This document shows, piece by piece, positions 1 to 9,121 of a stretch of 64,000 bases of DNA. The translations under genes and the position numbers were made by a program. The notes under the pieces were generated by a model that saw nothing but the letters and a program-made list of their open reading frames with translations, ran no database searches and was not told the origin of the DNA. Source of the DNA: a sulfur-oxidizing endosymbiont of Gigantopelta aegis (lineage in GTDB: Bacteria; Pseudomonadota; Gammaproteobacteria; GRL18); contig NZ_JAEHGE010000001.1 in the NCBI RefSeq assembly GCF_016097415.1, positions 1,704,015 through 1,768,014 on the forward strand, in the 5' to 3' direction. Every line of letters begins with the position of its first letter. The stretch's first letter is position 1.

Positions 1-562
1 CGCCAGTGCCACAGGGGAGACAGACAAAATCGGTTTGATCAGGGATAAATGCAGCAATTTCAGATGCACCTTGTACTGCTAATTGGTTAGTGCCGCCTTC
101 AGGCACTAGATAAAATTTACCGGCCTGTTGTCCCATGGAAAATGGATCATCTTTAATGATCATTTGCCTGATTTTCTCAAGCTCTTCCGTTAAGTGTTTG
201 TTGCGATAGGTTTTTCTATCAATATAATAGAGCTTCATTCCCAGTGCGGTGACATCGGAGAGAGTGGGATTCAGAGGGGAGTGTGCTTCACCACGAATAA
301 TACCAATGACATTAAGATTCTCAGCCTTTGCGGCACCGGCCAAAGCATGCAGATGATTCGAATAAGCACCACCAAAACTGACTAAAGTGTGATGTTTTTG
401 TTGTTTGGCTTCAATGAAGTTATATTTGAGTTTAAACCATTTATTACCGGAAATTAATGGGTCAGTTTTATCGATGCGCAAGCTATCTAGCGTTAAGCCT
501 TTGGCTTTAAATAACGGGTGTTCAATTCGCTGTAGTGGGATGGTGAGTTTTTTTGTCAGCAT
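1..562 (-). CDS. PLP-dependent D-cysteine desulfhydrase / ACC deaminase-like protein, cut at the window edge
   Basis: The minus strand encodes about 187 residues starting MLTKKLTIPLQRIEHPLF from an ATG at 562; the C-terminal part lies beyond position 1. SGNKWFKLKYN carries the expected PLP-binding lysine and FGGAYSNHLHALAGAA is the cofactor-phosphate loop typical of the fold-type II family of 1-aminocyclopropane-1-carboxylate deaminase and D-cysteine desulfhydrase. VPEGGTNQLAVQGASEIA near the cut edge also fits that family. In proteobacteria such proteins usually release sulfide, pyruvate and ammonia from D-cysteine, but the substrate cannot be read from the fragment. It is divergent from hda, with 131 bp between the two start codons. 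Confidence 0.8.
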   Translation of the reverse strand, partial: MLTKKLTIPLQRIEHPLFKAKGLTLDSLRIDKTDPLISGNKWFKLKYNFIEAKQQKHHTLVSFGGAYSNHLHALAGAAKAENLNVIGIIRGEAHSPLNPTLSDVTALGMKLYYIDRKTYRNKHLTEELEKIRQMIIKDDPFSMGQQAGKFYLVPEGGTNQLAVQGASEIAAFIPDQTDFVCLPCGTG

Positions 563-693
563 GCTTATTTATGGGTAGTGGGTGACTTATTAGAAAAACA
601 ATTTAATATCAGTGCATTGTGAATTATAATCTACCCATCATTAAAAAAATAATTATTTGCACTAATAAGTTAAGTGCTCTATAAATCAATATT

Positions 694-1368
694 ATGAAAA
701 ACCAATTACCGCTATCATTTCAAGCCCCTGAAAACGCCAGTTTTGACAATTTTATTGTGGGTGATAATCAACAATTACTCTTTTCTCTCAAAAATGATGA
801 GGAATCATTGATTTTTATCTGGGGGGGAAGTGGTTCCGGTAAGAGCCATTTGTTGCAAGCGATTGCGGGGCAGTATCAGGCTCAGGCAATGAATGCCCTC
901 TATTTGCCCTTAAAGTTGGATGATGATTTCCCCCCTGAAATGCTAGAAGGGCTGGAGATGATGGATCTCATTTGTCTGGATGATATCGATCAGGTGATCG
1001 GTGATGCTGAATGGGAAGTTGCCTTATTTCATTTTTTTAATCGTATGCGTGAGAATCAGGGGCGCTTGATACTATCAGCAAGCAATAGCGCCGTTAATCT
1101 GGCCATCAATTTGCCAGATTTAAAGTCACGCCTGACTTGGGGACTTACTTATCAAAGTATGGCCTTGGGGGATCAGGATAAAATTATCGCTTTAAAACAC
1201 CGTGCAGAGCTGCGGGGACTCTCGATGAGCGATGAGATTGCTCGTTACTTACTCAATCATGCCACCAGAGAGATGAGTGAGCTAATTCAATTATTGGAAA
1301 AATTAGATTATGAAAGTCTGGCAGAACAACGCAAGCTGACCATTCCGTTCATCAAGAATTATTTGTAA
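694..1368 (+). CDS. hda: Hda, regulatory inactivator of DnaA
   Basis: The 224-residue product is a small AAA+ ATPase of the DnaA-related Hda family. With the DNA-loaded sliding clamp it stimulates ATP hydrolysis by DnaA and so prevents re-initiation of replication. The N-terminus MKNQLPLSFQAPENASFDNF contains the QLPLSF clamp-binding motif. GGSGSGKSHLLQA is Walker A (about residues 44-56), LICLDDIDQV is Walker B, and SRLTWGL lies near the arginine-finger region. Length matches the family and the DNA-binding domain IV of DnaA is absent, as expected. No strong ribosome-binding site precedes the ATG. It stands alone, divergent from the PLP-enzyme gene. Confidence 0.93.
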   Translation: MKNQLPLSFQAPENASFDNFIVGDNQQLLFSLKNDEESLIFIWGGSGSGKSHLLQAIAGQYQAQAMNALYLPLKLDDDFPPEMLEGLEMMDLICLDDIDQVIGDAEWEVALFHFFNRMRENQGRLILSASNSAVNLAINLPDLKSRLTWGLTYQSMALGDQDKIIALKHRAELRGLSMSDEIARYLLNHATREMSELIQLLEKLDYESLAEQRKLTIPFIKNYL

Positions 1369-1408
1369 CGAATTTGTCCACAGATCAAACCTTGTTTACG
1401 CTTCAGAT

Positions 1409-1518
1409 GTAGGATGTGGTGAGGTACGAACCGCATCAATGGTATTAAAGTACGGGTTTTAAATGTACACCTTTTAAATGTACACCTATGATGCGGTTCG
1501 TGCCTCACCACATCCTAC
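1409..1518. repeat. Palindromic repeat family A, copy 1
   Basis: A long inverted repeat with arms starting GTAGGATGTGGTGAGG and ending CCTCACCACATCCTAC lies just after hda. The arms extend through CGAACCGCATCA and its complement, so RNA from either strand could form a stem of about 29 bp. Similar copies lie at 7634-7713 and 36735-36817. The preceding CTTCAGAT is shared with copy 2. It sits between convergent genes and may end transcription in both directions. Confidence 0.85.
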
Positions 1519-1570
1519 CAATGTAAAGATAAATAGGCCTATTTTATATGTCCTCGAATTTGTATCTTTC

Positions 1571-1972
1571 TCACTCATTTTCTTCCAACTGTCTCTTCTT
1601 AAATTCTTTCTTAAAAATACTGGCATACATCACACAGCCTAGGTACATGACGATAGCCGCCAATGTTTCCAGTACCCCTGCCCACCAAATCTCCGGATAA
1701 GCAGCGACTTCACTGATACCGTGAGCAAAATAGGGGAGTGTGAGAAAGCTGGCCCATTGATAGGTGTAGGTATTGCTCTTTAATAAGCCCATCATAGGAA
1801 ATAGCAGGGGAGTGACAATGACCAATAAAACCAGTCCCGTAGGAAAATGACGGGAAGGGATTAACCAGATAATATTTATCATTAAAATAAAAAAGAGCGA
1901 AAAATAGCCGATTAGTGCAATATTTTGCGTCAGACGAAGTTTTTTCTGAGTTTCAGGTTGATTTTCAAACAT
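1571..1972 (-). CDS. DUF2069 family inner-membrane protein
   Basis: The 133-residue product has about four hydrophobic segments (around residues 15-37, 45-65, 70-88 and 95-117) and charged ends, finishing KKEFKKRQLEENE. It resembles the DUF2069 family of small gammaproteobacterial membrane proteins of unknown function. Genes of this family are commonly next to wrbA, as here, 41 bp downstream on the same strand, so the two are probably co-transcribed. No catalytic motif is visible and I do not assign a function. Confidence 0.7.
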   Translation of the reverse strand: MFENQPETQKKLRLTQNIALIGYFSLFFILMINIIWLIPSRHFPTGLVLLVIVTPLLFPMMGLLKSNTYTYQWASFLTLPYFAHGISEVAAYPEIWWAGVLETLAAIVMYLGCVMYASIFKKEFKKRQLEENE

Positions 1973-2013
1973 TGTTTTTAATTTGCTTTTGGTTTATTTA
2001 AGTGGCTATTAAT

Positions 2014-2940
<927 letters not shown>

Positions 2941-3279
2941 ATGAAATTAACAAAATATGCTAAGTATCTTGGGGTGGCTGCTTTAGCAATTGGTCTTGCA
3001 ACAGGTTGTCAAAGTTCTGGCAATATGAACAAGTCAAATGCAAGCGATCAAGCTGTTCAGAAAATCATTTCTGATGCAAAAGCTGAACTAAAGATTGCGA
3101 AAAAAGGCAATTATGCATGGCGTGATACTGGTAAGTTCATCAAGAAAGCAGAAAAAGCATTAGCTGCTGGTGATACCAAGAAAGCAACTTCTTTAGCTAC
3201 TAAGGCGCTTGAACAGTCTAAAATGGCTAAACTTCAAAGTGTTGAACAAGCGAAAGCAGTTAAGGCTCGTTTTAACTAA
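2941..3279 (+). CDS. Small lipoprotein resembling the SoxXA-binding protein SoxK
   Basis: The 112-residue precursor has a lipoprotein signal peptide with lipobox LATGC (Cys23), so the mature part is probably anchored to a membrane and faces the periplasm. The rest is helical and rich in Lys and Ala. The segment YAWRDTGKFIKKAEKALAAG, followed by KKATSLATKALEQSKMAK, resembles the conserved core of SoxK-like SoxXA-binding proteins of sulfur oxidisers, from memory of the family. No soxXAYZB genes are in the window, so the role is inferred from similarity only. It could instead be a general Lpp-like helical lipoprotein. A hairpin and a U-tract terminator follow. Confidence 0.55.
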   Translation: MKLTKYAKYLGVAALAIGLATGCQSSGNMNKSNASDQAVQKIISDAKAELKIAKKGNYAWRDTGKFIKKAEKALAAGDTKKATSLATKALEQSKMAKLQSVEQAKAVKARFN

Positions 3280-3312
3280 GCCTAAGCACACTTTGTAAAG
3301 CTTAGCTGTAAT

Positions 3313-3347
3313 AAATGGTTTTATAAGCGCTATTTATAAAACCATTT
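3313..3347 (+). other. Perfect 14-bp stem-loop downstream of the lipoprotein gene
   Basis: AAATGGTTTTATAA and its complement TTATAAAACCATTT flank a seven-base loop. There is no U-tract directly after it, so it may stabilise the 3' end of the lipoprotein mRNA rather than end transcription. The better terminator is 25 bp further on. Confidence 0.6.
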
Positions 3348-3371
3348 AGATTTAGTGTAGCTTGAGATATT

Positions 3372-3409
3372 AAAAAGGGGAAGATGAAAGTCTGCCCTTT
3401 TTTTTTGTT
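3372..3409 (+). terminator. Rho-independent terminator after the lipoprotein gene
   Basis: A stem of AAAAAGGG pairing with CCCTTTTT is followed by a run of T on the plus strand. It lies about 95 bp after the lipoprotein stop and 26 bp before the next start codon. The strong terminator fits an abundant single-gene transcript. Confidence 0.75.
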
Positions 3410-3434
3410 TTATTTTTTATGAAATATTTTGCTG

Positions 3435-4637
3435 ATGACTTACCTAAACCTTTTGACACGTTTTATTATTTTTGTGTTGCAACAATTTGTGCAATTACGC
3501 TGTACCGTAACGGCGGCGTCACTGAGCTATACTTCTTTGTTGTCATTGGTTCCTTTAATGGCGGTTATTTTTGCCGGACTTTCTTCCTTTGCCGTTTTTC
3601 AGGATTTGTTTTTAGAAATACAACAATTTATTTTCGCAAACTTTGTCCCCTCATCCAGCGAGCAAATTCAACAATATCTGAATGAATTTGTTGGCAAAGC
3701 CTCACGTTTAACTTTAGTTGGCCTGATAGGGCTTTTTGTCGTGGCACTGATGCTCATGTGGCAAATCGATCAGGCTTTGAATTATATTTGGGGTGGCAAT
3801 AAGCGCAAAAACCTCATGGGCACTTTCTTAACCTATTGGGCGGTATTGACACTAGGGCCTGTACTCATGGGGATCAGCCTGATGGTAACCTCCTATATTG
3901 TTTCATTGCCACTTATAAGTTCTGCTGCGGACACGATTGGGGTCAGAACACAAATGCTATCAATGATCCCCATCGTGATGACCTTGTTGGCCTTTAGTTT
4001 GATCTATCTAGTCGTACCCAATGCCCCGGTAAAATTATCCCATGCTTTAATTGGCGGCTTAACAGCAACTTTATTTTTTGAAATTGCTAAAAAAGGCTTT
4101 GCACTCTATGTGAGCTATAATACCACCTATAATAACCTCTATGGCGCTCTGGCGACTGTCCCCATTTTTTTAATCTGGATTTACATCTCCTGGCTCGTGA
4201 CTTTGTTGGGTGCTGTGACCACTTACTCGCTCGCTCATTTTAGCTTTTCAAGAGCACCATCAAGTCATCCTTCTCACCCTTATCAGTCAGCCTTTCATGT
4301 CTTAAGAGTACTGTCAAAAGCGGCTCTTACAGGCCACAGCCTCAGCACTGAACAATTGTATGCCGATGCTTTTTTAAATCGTGAAAATACCTTGTCTGAG
4401 ATACTCTGTGATTTGTATACCAAGGGCTGGGTTGTAAAAACTGATAATGAGCAGTGGGCATTAGGAATTGATTTGGATGTGGTCACATTATGGGATTTAT
4501 ATCAAAAATTACCCTATTCCTTACCAAAAGAGGGATATAATGAACCTTTGTCGCGTCTAGTCGGTCAAAGTAATGAAGTGTTGTCTGAAACTTTGAATAT
4601 ACCCGTCAAACAAGTGTTTGCTCAATATGATGAGTAA
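3435..4637 (+). CDS. YihY/UPF0761 family inner-membrane protein
   Basis: The product (about 400 residues) has a YihY-like N-terminal half with six predicted membrane segments: LRCTVTAASLSYTSLLSLVPLM, then GLIGLFVVALMLMWQIDQALNYIWGG and LYGALATVPIFLIWIYISWL are typical of the family. These proteins were once mislabelled ribonuclease BN; their function is unknown, possibly transport. The C-terminal 130 residues are soluble and resemble a winged-helix regulatory tail seen in many members. The ATG at 3435 is used; a TTG two codons upstream is also possible. No clear ribosome-binding site is visible. Confidence 0.85.
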   Translation: MTYLNLLTRFIIFVLQQFVQLRCTVTAASLSYTSLLSLVPLMAVIFAGLSSFAVFQDLFLEIQQFIFANFVPSSSEQIQQYLNEFVGKASRLTLVGLIGLFVVALMLMWQIDQALNYIWGGNKRKNLMGTFLTYWAVLTLGPVLMGISLMVTSYIVSLPLISSAADTIGVRTQMLSMIPIVMTLLAFSLIYLVVPNAPVKLSHALIGGLTATLFFEIAKKGFALYVSYNTTYNNLYGALATVPIFLIWIYISWLVTLLGAVTTYSLAHFSFSRAPSSHPSHPYQSAFHVLRVLSKAALTGHSLSTEQLYADAFLNRENTLSEILCDLYTKGWVVKTDNEQWALGIDLDVVTLWDLYQKLPYSLPKEGYNEPLSRLVGQSNEVLSETLNIPVKQVFAQYDE

Positions 4638-4695
4638 ACGATTTAAGCTGATACAGGAATTTTACTGCAGCCTTAGCATTTTTATTGATTAAATT

Positions 4696-5169
4696 ATGAA
4701 AAAACTATTAATATTATTGGTCTTCTTCTTTCTTTCCAACAATGCGCTGGCTATCAATTTTTCCTTTACGGACATGGAAGGCAAGGTGCAGAAGCTTTCG
4801 GACTATAAAGGGAAGTGGGTTTTAGTCAATTTTTGGGCGACCTGGTGTCCCCCTTGTCGCAAAGAGATCCCTGATTTGACTGATTTTCATCAGGAAAATG
4901 ATGATGCAGTGGTGATAGGGGTTAATTATGAGCCAGGCATAAGTGATAAAAAATTAAACCATTTTTTAGCTTTATATTTAGTGAATTATCCTATCACCCG
5001 TGTGAATGATGAAATTATCGCTACTCTGGGAGAGCCTAGAGGTCTGCCCACATCGATTTTGATTGATCCACAGGGCAATGTGAAGAAAAAAATATCCGGC
5101 ATGGTCACGGATAGAAAATTAAACCAAATGATTGCTCAGTTTGAACGTCAGTCTAAAAAGGAGAAGTAA
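4696..5169 (+). CDS. Exported TlpA/ResA-like thiol-disulfide oxidoreductase
   Basis: A 157-residue protein with a signal peptide ending NNALA, so it is periplasmic. FWATWCPPCRKEIPDL holds the thioredoxin active site CPPC (about residues 51-54) in the setting typical of TlpA/ResA reductases, and GLPTSILIDPQGNV holds the cis-proline loop. Such proteins reduce disulfides, often for cytochrome c maturation or protection of periplasmic thiols. It is first in an operon with a second thioredoxin, a TolC-like and a HlyD-like gene. The next gene starts one base after this stop. Confidence 0.88.
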   Translation: MKKLLILLVFFFLSNNALAINFSFTDMEGKVQKLSDYKGKWVLVNFWATWCPPCRKEIPDLTDFHQENDDAVVIGVNYEPGISDKKLNHFLALYLVNYPITRVNDEIIATLGEPRGLPTSILIDPQGNVKKKISGMVTDRKLNQMIAQFERQSKKEK

Positions 5170-5170
5170 A

Positions 5171-5710
5171 TTGTCACGATTATATCAATGCATCCACATG
5201 GTTTTACTAGCACTTTTAATGACTTTTCTAATCACTAACAATGCACTAGCAGATAAAAATCCAGAAGAACATTTTTTTGATTCTACCTTTGGTGATTTCT
5301 CAGAAGAAATGGCAACGGCAAAAGAGCAGGGTAAAAAGGGCATTTTTATGTTTTTTGAAATGGATGAATGCCCGTTTTGTCATTGGATGAAAACCAATGT
5401 GTTAAATCAGGAAACAGTACAACAATATTATAAAGAAAATTTTTTAATCTTTGCGGTGGATATTGAAGGTGATGTGGAAATTACTAACTTTAAAGGTAAA
5501 ACCATGAGTCAAAAAGATTTTGCCTTTAAAGAAAATCGCGTTAGAGCAACACCCGTATTAGCTTTTTTTGATCTACAGGGAAAGCGGGTCATGCGTTTTA
5601 CCGGTAGAACGGCAAATGCAGATGAGTTTTTGTTATTAGGGAAATATGTCGTTGATAAAGAATATAATACGACAAAATTTTCTAAATATAAGCGTGCCCA
5701 CAAAAAATAA
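5171..5710 (+). CDS. Exported SoxW-like thioredoxin
   Basis: The product is a periplasmic thioredoxin-fold protein with a signal peptide ending NNALA and an active-site motif ECPFCHWM (CPFC). VRATPVLAFFDLQGKRVMRFTG is the cis-proline strand. This layout, including the long helix after CPFC, matches SoxW-like or thioredoxin_2 proteins that keep Sox or other periplasmic thiol enzymes reduced. The start is taken as TTG at 5171 because AAGGAG lies seven to eight bases before it; an ATG is available only further in, within the signal peptide. It is tightly spaced in the operon at 4696-7596. Confidence 0.8.
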   Translation: MSRLYQCIHMVLLALLMTFLITNNALADKNPEEHFFDSTFGDFSEEMATAKEQGKKGIFMFFEMDECPFCHWMKTNVLNQETVQQYYKENFLIFAVDIEGDVEITNFKGKTMSQKDFAFKENRVRATPVLAFFDLQGKRVMRFTGRTANADEFLLLGKYVVDKEYNTTKFSKYKRAHKK

Positions 5711-5713
5711 TTT

Positions 5714-7060
5714 ATGTCACTATCAAGTCCATCGTTAATTTCTGCGTTATTTTTTATGGGTGTTTTGTGCAGTGATCTGGTTGCTGCTGAGAAAGGCCAA
5801 AATCAAAGCGCTTCCCTTATTCCGGAACCTTTGACTTTAGAATATGCTTTATCAATGTCCGAGCGTGCAGAATCACCGGAAATAATGCGCTATGATGCAC
5901 AACGAAAAATTGCTCAGGCAAATCAACAATTGGCATTGTCTGAGCAAGGTTTTTTTGCCGAAGTCAATGGTCGTTTACGCTATGTTGAACCGGTTAATAT
6001 CATTTCTAGTATTGATACGTATAACAACAAAAACAATGATAGCAAAATAAGCCTGGATATTAATAAAAGGCTGTATGACTTTGGTCGTACTCAGGCAAAT
6101 ATTGATGCCAGTCTGGCAAGCATTGCTTCTGTTGAATCGCTCTATGGTGACTTTGTTTCAAGTCGGAAGGTCGCGATTTTACAAGCTTACCTCAATGTCT
6201 TATTGGCCGATATTATTTATAATCAAACCAATGAGGCGATGTCAGTTGATTATGTGGCCTTGGATAAATTACGCTCGCGTTTTGAATTAAAACAAGTGTC
6301 TGATATTGAATTGCTAACAGTTGAAAATGACTTTCGAGAAACCCGTAGAGCATTGAATCAGGCCGCAAGTGATCAACGTCTAACGCGTTATAAGCTAGCC
6401 AAACTGATCAGTCCGGGACACTTGTCGGTGAAACTGAAAAAACCTAAATTAGAAACCATACAAGCCTTATCAGAATCTCGAAAACTACCAGAGATAGAAC
6501 AATTGTATGATATGGCCTATCAAAAAAATCCTCAACTTATTTCAATGGCACATCAAATAGAAGCCGCGCAACAATCGCTTAATGCTTATAGTGCTGAAAA
6601 ATATCCTATTATAAGTGCCAATCTTCAGGCCGCAGAATATGCCCGTGAATTAGGCTCATCGGATAAATTTAGAGCAGGTATAGAAATTTGGTTACCGCTT
6701 TATCAGGCGGGGCAGGAAGATGCCAAAATTAAACGCAGTAGTGGCGAGTTGTTACAATTACAGGCAGAAAAGCTGCAACTAAAACAGGATATAGAAGAGC
6801 AAGTCTTGGCGCTCTGGCTACGAATCAGTGATTTGAAACGGCAAACAGGTGATACTGACTTTGCTATGGAATACCGCGATCTCTATTTGGATCGCAGTCG
6901 GGCACTCTATGAACTTGAAGTCACCAGTGACCTAGGCGATGCGATGGTGGAACTCAGTCAGGCGCAATTGTTTAAGGCACAGACTTTTTTTGAATTGGCG
7001 GTTTCATGGGCTAAATTAGATGCCTTATTAGGCAATGATATGGACTATTTTAAACAATGA
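5714..7060 (+). CDS. TolC-like outer-membrane efflux protein
   Basis: A 448-residue exported protein with the two-repeat pattern of the outer membrane efflux protein family (TolC/OprM): long amphipathic helices rich in Gln, Ala and Leu, and strand segments such as DSKISLDINKRLYDFGRTQ and FRAGIEIWLPLYQAGQEDAKI at equivalent places in each half. TolC proteins form trimeric channels through the outer membrane. The signal peptide ends near SDLVAAEKG. It starts three bases after the SoxW-like stop and overlaps the adaptor gene by four bases. No inner-membrane pump gene is present in the operon. Confidence 0.88.
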   Translation: MSLSSPSLISALFFMGVLCSDLVAAEKGQNQSASLIPEPLTLEYALSMSERAESPEIMRYDAQRKIAQANQQLALSEQGFFAEVNGRLRYVEPVNIISSIDTYNNKNNDSKISLDINKRLYDFGRTQANIDASLASIASVESLYGDFVSSRKVAILQAYLNVLLADIIYNQTNEAMSVDYVALDKLRSRFELKQVSDIELLTVENDFRETRRALNQAASDQRLTRYKLAKLISPGHLSVKLKKPKLETIQALSESRKLPEIEQLYDMAYQKNPQLISMAHQIEAAQQSLNAYSAEKYPIISANLQAAEYARELGSSDKFRAGIEIWLPLYQAGQEDAKIKRSSGELLQLQAEKLQLKQDIEEQVLALWLRISDLKRQTGDTDFAMEYRDLYLDRSRALYELEVTSDLGDAMVELSQAQLFKAQTFFELAVSWAKLDALLGNDMDYFKQ

Positions 7061-7596
7061 TTATGCATAAATTTAAGTCTCGTATAGCAGTAATTATAAT
7101 TGCTGGATTCGGTGTGTTATTCAGCTTGTCCGCTTATGCTCAAGAACAAGCCATGGTGTATAAGATCACCTCACCCCTAACGGGAGTGGTTAAAACGGTG
7201 TATGTTAAAGCCGGGCAAGTGGTCAAAAAAGGTGATTTATTATTGGAATACGATGCCTCATTGATTAATAGTACTCTAGCTGCGGCACAAGCAAAAATTA
7301 ACATGGAAGCATTTAATAAGTCCGAGGCAAAGAAAGAGCTTGGACGTGCTGAAGAGCTTTATGATCGTACTGTTTTGTCTGAATATGATTTGCAACAAGC
7401 GAAATTACTTTATCGCAAGGCGGTATCACAATACGCAAGTGCTAAAAATGAGTTGGTCTATGCACAGTGGGATGAGGCTCATCGTAAGCTTTATGCTACC
7501 TTTTCTGGGACGGTGACAGCGGTTTTTAGTTACCCTGGACAATATGTTAATAATCAATTTTCAGCCCAGAGTTTATTGCTTATAGAAGCAAAATAA
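7057..7596 (+). CDS. Short HlyD/RND-type periplasmic adaptor protein
   Basis: The 179-residue product has an N-terminal signal or anchor, then a split lipoyl domain (ITSPLTGVVKTVYVKAGQVV and LYATFSGTVTAVFSYPGQYV) interrupted by a helical hairpin (about residues 70-150). It ends right after the second lipoyl half, so it lacks the beta-barrel and membrane-proximal domains usual in AcrA/HlyD proteins, which are about twice as long. Adaptors link an inner-membrane pump to TolC. The ATG overlaps the TolC-like stop as ATGA, implying translational coupling. Its partner is not encoded nearby. Confidence 0.82.
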   Translation: MIMHKFKSRIAVIIIAGFGVLFSLSAYAQEQAMVYKITSPLTGVVKTVYVKAGQVVKKGDLLLEYDASLINSTLAAAQAKINMEAFNKSEAKKELGRAEELYDRTVLSEYDLQQAKLLYRKAVSQYASAKNELVYAQWDEAHRKLYATFSGTVTAVFSYPGQYVNNQFSAQSLLLIEAK

Positions 7597-7633
7597 GAGG
7601 GGTACTGATCAAAATCTTGTTTATACTTCAGAT

Positions 7634-7713
7634 GTAGGATGTGGTGAGGCACGAACCGCATCAAGGGTTTTAAATGTACGTCTTTGTGCGGTTCGTGCCT
7701 CACCACATCCTAC
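7634..7713. repeat. Palindromic repeat family A, copy 2
   Basis: Arms GTAGGATGTGGTGAGGC and its complement GCCTCACCACATCCTAC, both continued by ACGAACCGCA, surround a short centre. It lies between the adaptor gene and the convergent hydrolase-thioredoxin gene and could act as a bidirectional terminator. It is shorter than the copy at 1409 because the central spacer is reduced. Confidence 0.85.
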
Positions 7714-7747
7714 GTGTCGGAAGGTATCCAATAGTGTGCTACGTTAT

Positions 7748-9103
7748 TTAAAGAAGTGACTTTAGCGCTTCTATCACCTTGGGATCATCCCACTCAATGG
7801 CGGCATTGACGCCGTAACGAATCTTGCCCTGTGGATCAATAATAAAAGTGGATGGAAAGGTGATTACCTGCCATTGTTTGGCAAACTCGCCATTGGGATC
7901 TAATAGCACTGGAAATTCAACATTAATTTTTTTCAAAAATTCTAATACAGTGTCTTTTTCTTCCGCATAATTAATTGAAATTAACTCAAAGGGCAAGCCG
8001 GTCATTTGTACTTTTAAGCGGTTTAAGGAAGGGATCTCTTCTACGCAAGGGGGACACCAGGTGGCCCAAAAGTTAACGATGGTAATTTTTCCCTGATAAT
8101 TATTTTTAATGATTGCTTTGCCATACACATCATTTAAGTGAATCTTCAGTGGAGTAACTTTTCCGCTATAGGTTTTCAAAGAGCGATCAATATCACGCTG
8201 ATTGCTTTGCATTGTTTTAATTGGAATTGCATTGAGTGGTAGTTCATGTCTTTGCAGTAAAGGCAGTATTTTTTTTATGTTTAAGGGTAATAAATTCAGT
8301 TGTTTTTTTATGGGCGGTGTAGGTTCTTCGGCATAAAAAAGTGCCATAACATTTGGTAAATATTTACTATAGACGGGGTTGTTATTCGTTTGTAATTGCG
8401 CTAACAAAGTATCAAACTGGCCAATATTACCATTCTTAGTGGCCTGATAAATCATAATCGGTATGTTAGTCGCCGCAACCACTGGCATGTATTCAGGCGC
8501 TAGACCCAGTGCCGGGATATAGGCATAGAGATTGGGTGAAAATAAAATGGCACCAATGAGATAAGCGTCTTTGGCTTGTTTTTTCTGCCATTGGTTGACA
8601 CCTCGTAAGACTGTAATAGCAGCATAGGAGTCACCGGCAAGAATAATTTTTTTGCCAGTGCTTTGATGGGCATACTCAATAAGTGCTGCGGTGATAGCAC
8701 CATTATGCTTTTTTGATGACTGCAAACCCTGAGGCATGAATAATGATTCACTGATGTCAGTTTGCCAAACTTCAATGTTTTGTTTGGCTAATGCTTGAGC
8801 TAAGCGAAGGTGGCTAGGACGTAGACCATATTCAGGGGCTAGCCAGAGAATTAAATAATTGCCTGATGCCGGGAAAGTCTCAAGGGTAATTTCGACTTCA
8901 TCGGCTAGTGCTTCTGATAGCTCTTCTGTTAGGGAAGGAATGCTTACGACGATTTCTTTAGCCAATGCCATTGTTGTAAAAAATAAAAAACTGATAAACA
9001 ATAAGCACTGACGTGATTTTTTTATGGATAAATAGCTACTTACAAAATTGCTTTCAACGTCCCCCTTCTTTAGGCGGGGGACTGAGGTTCTTGTTTCTTT
9101 CAT
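7748..9103 (-). CDS. Exported alpha/beta-hydrolase and TlpA-thioredoxin fusion
   Basis: The 451-residue protein has two parts. Residues about 50-300 resemble an alpha/beta hydrolase: YLILWLAPEYGLRPSHL, then AGDSYAAITVLRG, which looks like a nucleophile elbow (G-D-S-Y-A). Residues about 310-451 are a TlpA/ResA thioredoxin with NFWATWCPPCVEEIPSL and FPSTFIIDPQGKI. A hydrophobic segment near residues 30-48 ending MALAKE suggests export. The first 20 residues are coded by a repeat of family C, so the start was probably modified by repeat insertion. It lies 18 bp after the Cache-domain gene and is probably co-transcribed with it. The hydrolase substrate is unknown. Confidence 0.78.
   Translation of the reverse strand: MKETRTSVPRLKKGDVESNFVSSYLSIKKSRQCLLFISFLFFTTMALAKEIVVSIPSLTEELSEALADEVEITLETFPASGNYLILWLAPEYGLRPSHLRLAQALAKQNIEVWQTDISESLFMPQGLQSSKKHNGAITAALIEYAHQSTGKKIILAGDSYAAITVLRGVNQWQKKQAKDAYLIGAILFSPNLYAYIPALGLAPEYMPVVAATNIPIMIYQATKNGNIGQFDTLLAQLQTNNNPVYSKYLPNVMALFYAEEPTPPIKKQLNLLPLNIKKILPLLQRHELPLNAIPIKTMQSNQRDIDRSLKTYSGKVTPLKIHLNDVYGKAIIKNNYQGKITIVNFWATWCPPCVEEIPSLNRLKVQMTGLPFELISINYAEEKDTVLEFLKKINVEFPVLLDPNGEFAKQWQVITFPSTFIIDPQGKIRYGVNAAIEWDDPKVIEALKSLL
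9060..9090. repeat. Palindromic repeat family C, copy inside a coding sequence
   Basis: CCCCCTTCTTTAGGCGGGGG followed by ACTGAGG lies in the extreme 5' end of the fusion gene and codes for residues of the VPRLKKGD type. It matches the repeat at 40527-40560 and the copy disrupted by the mobile element at 47050-52141. The stem is CCCCC with GGGGG. Confidence 0.7.
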
Positions 9104-9121
9104 AAAAAAGATGCCATTCCT

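Noticed and set aside
3429-4637. Ribonuclease BN
   Set aside because: That old name for this membrane family came from a mis-assignment; no nuclease motif is present.
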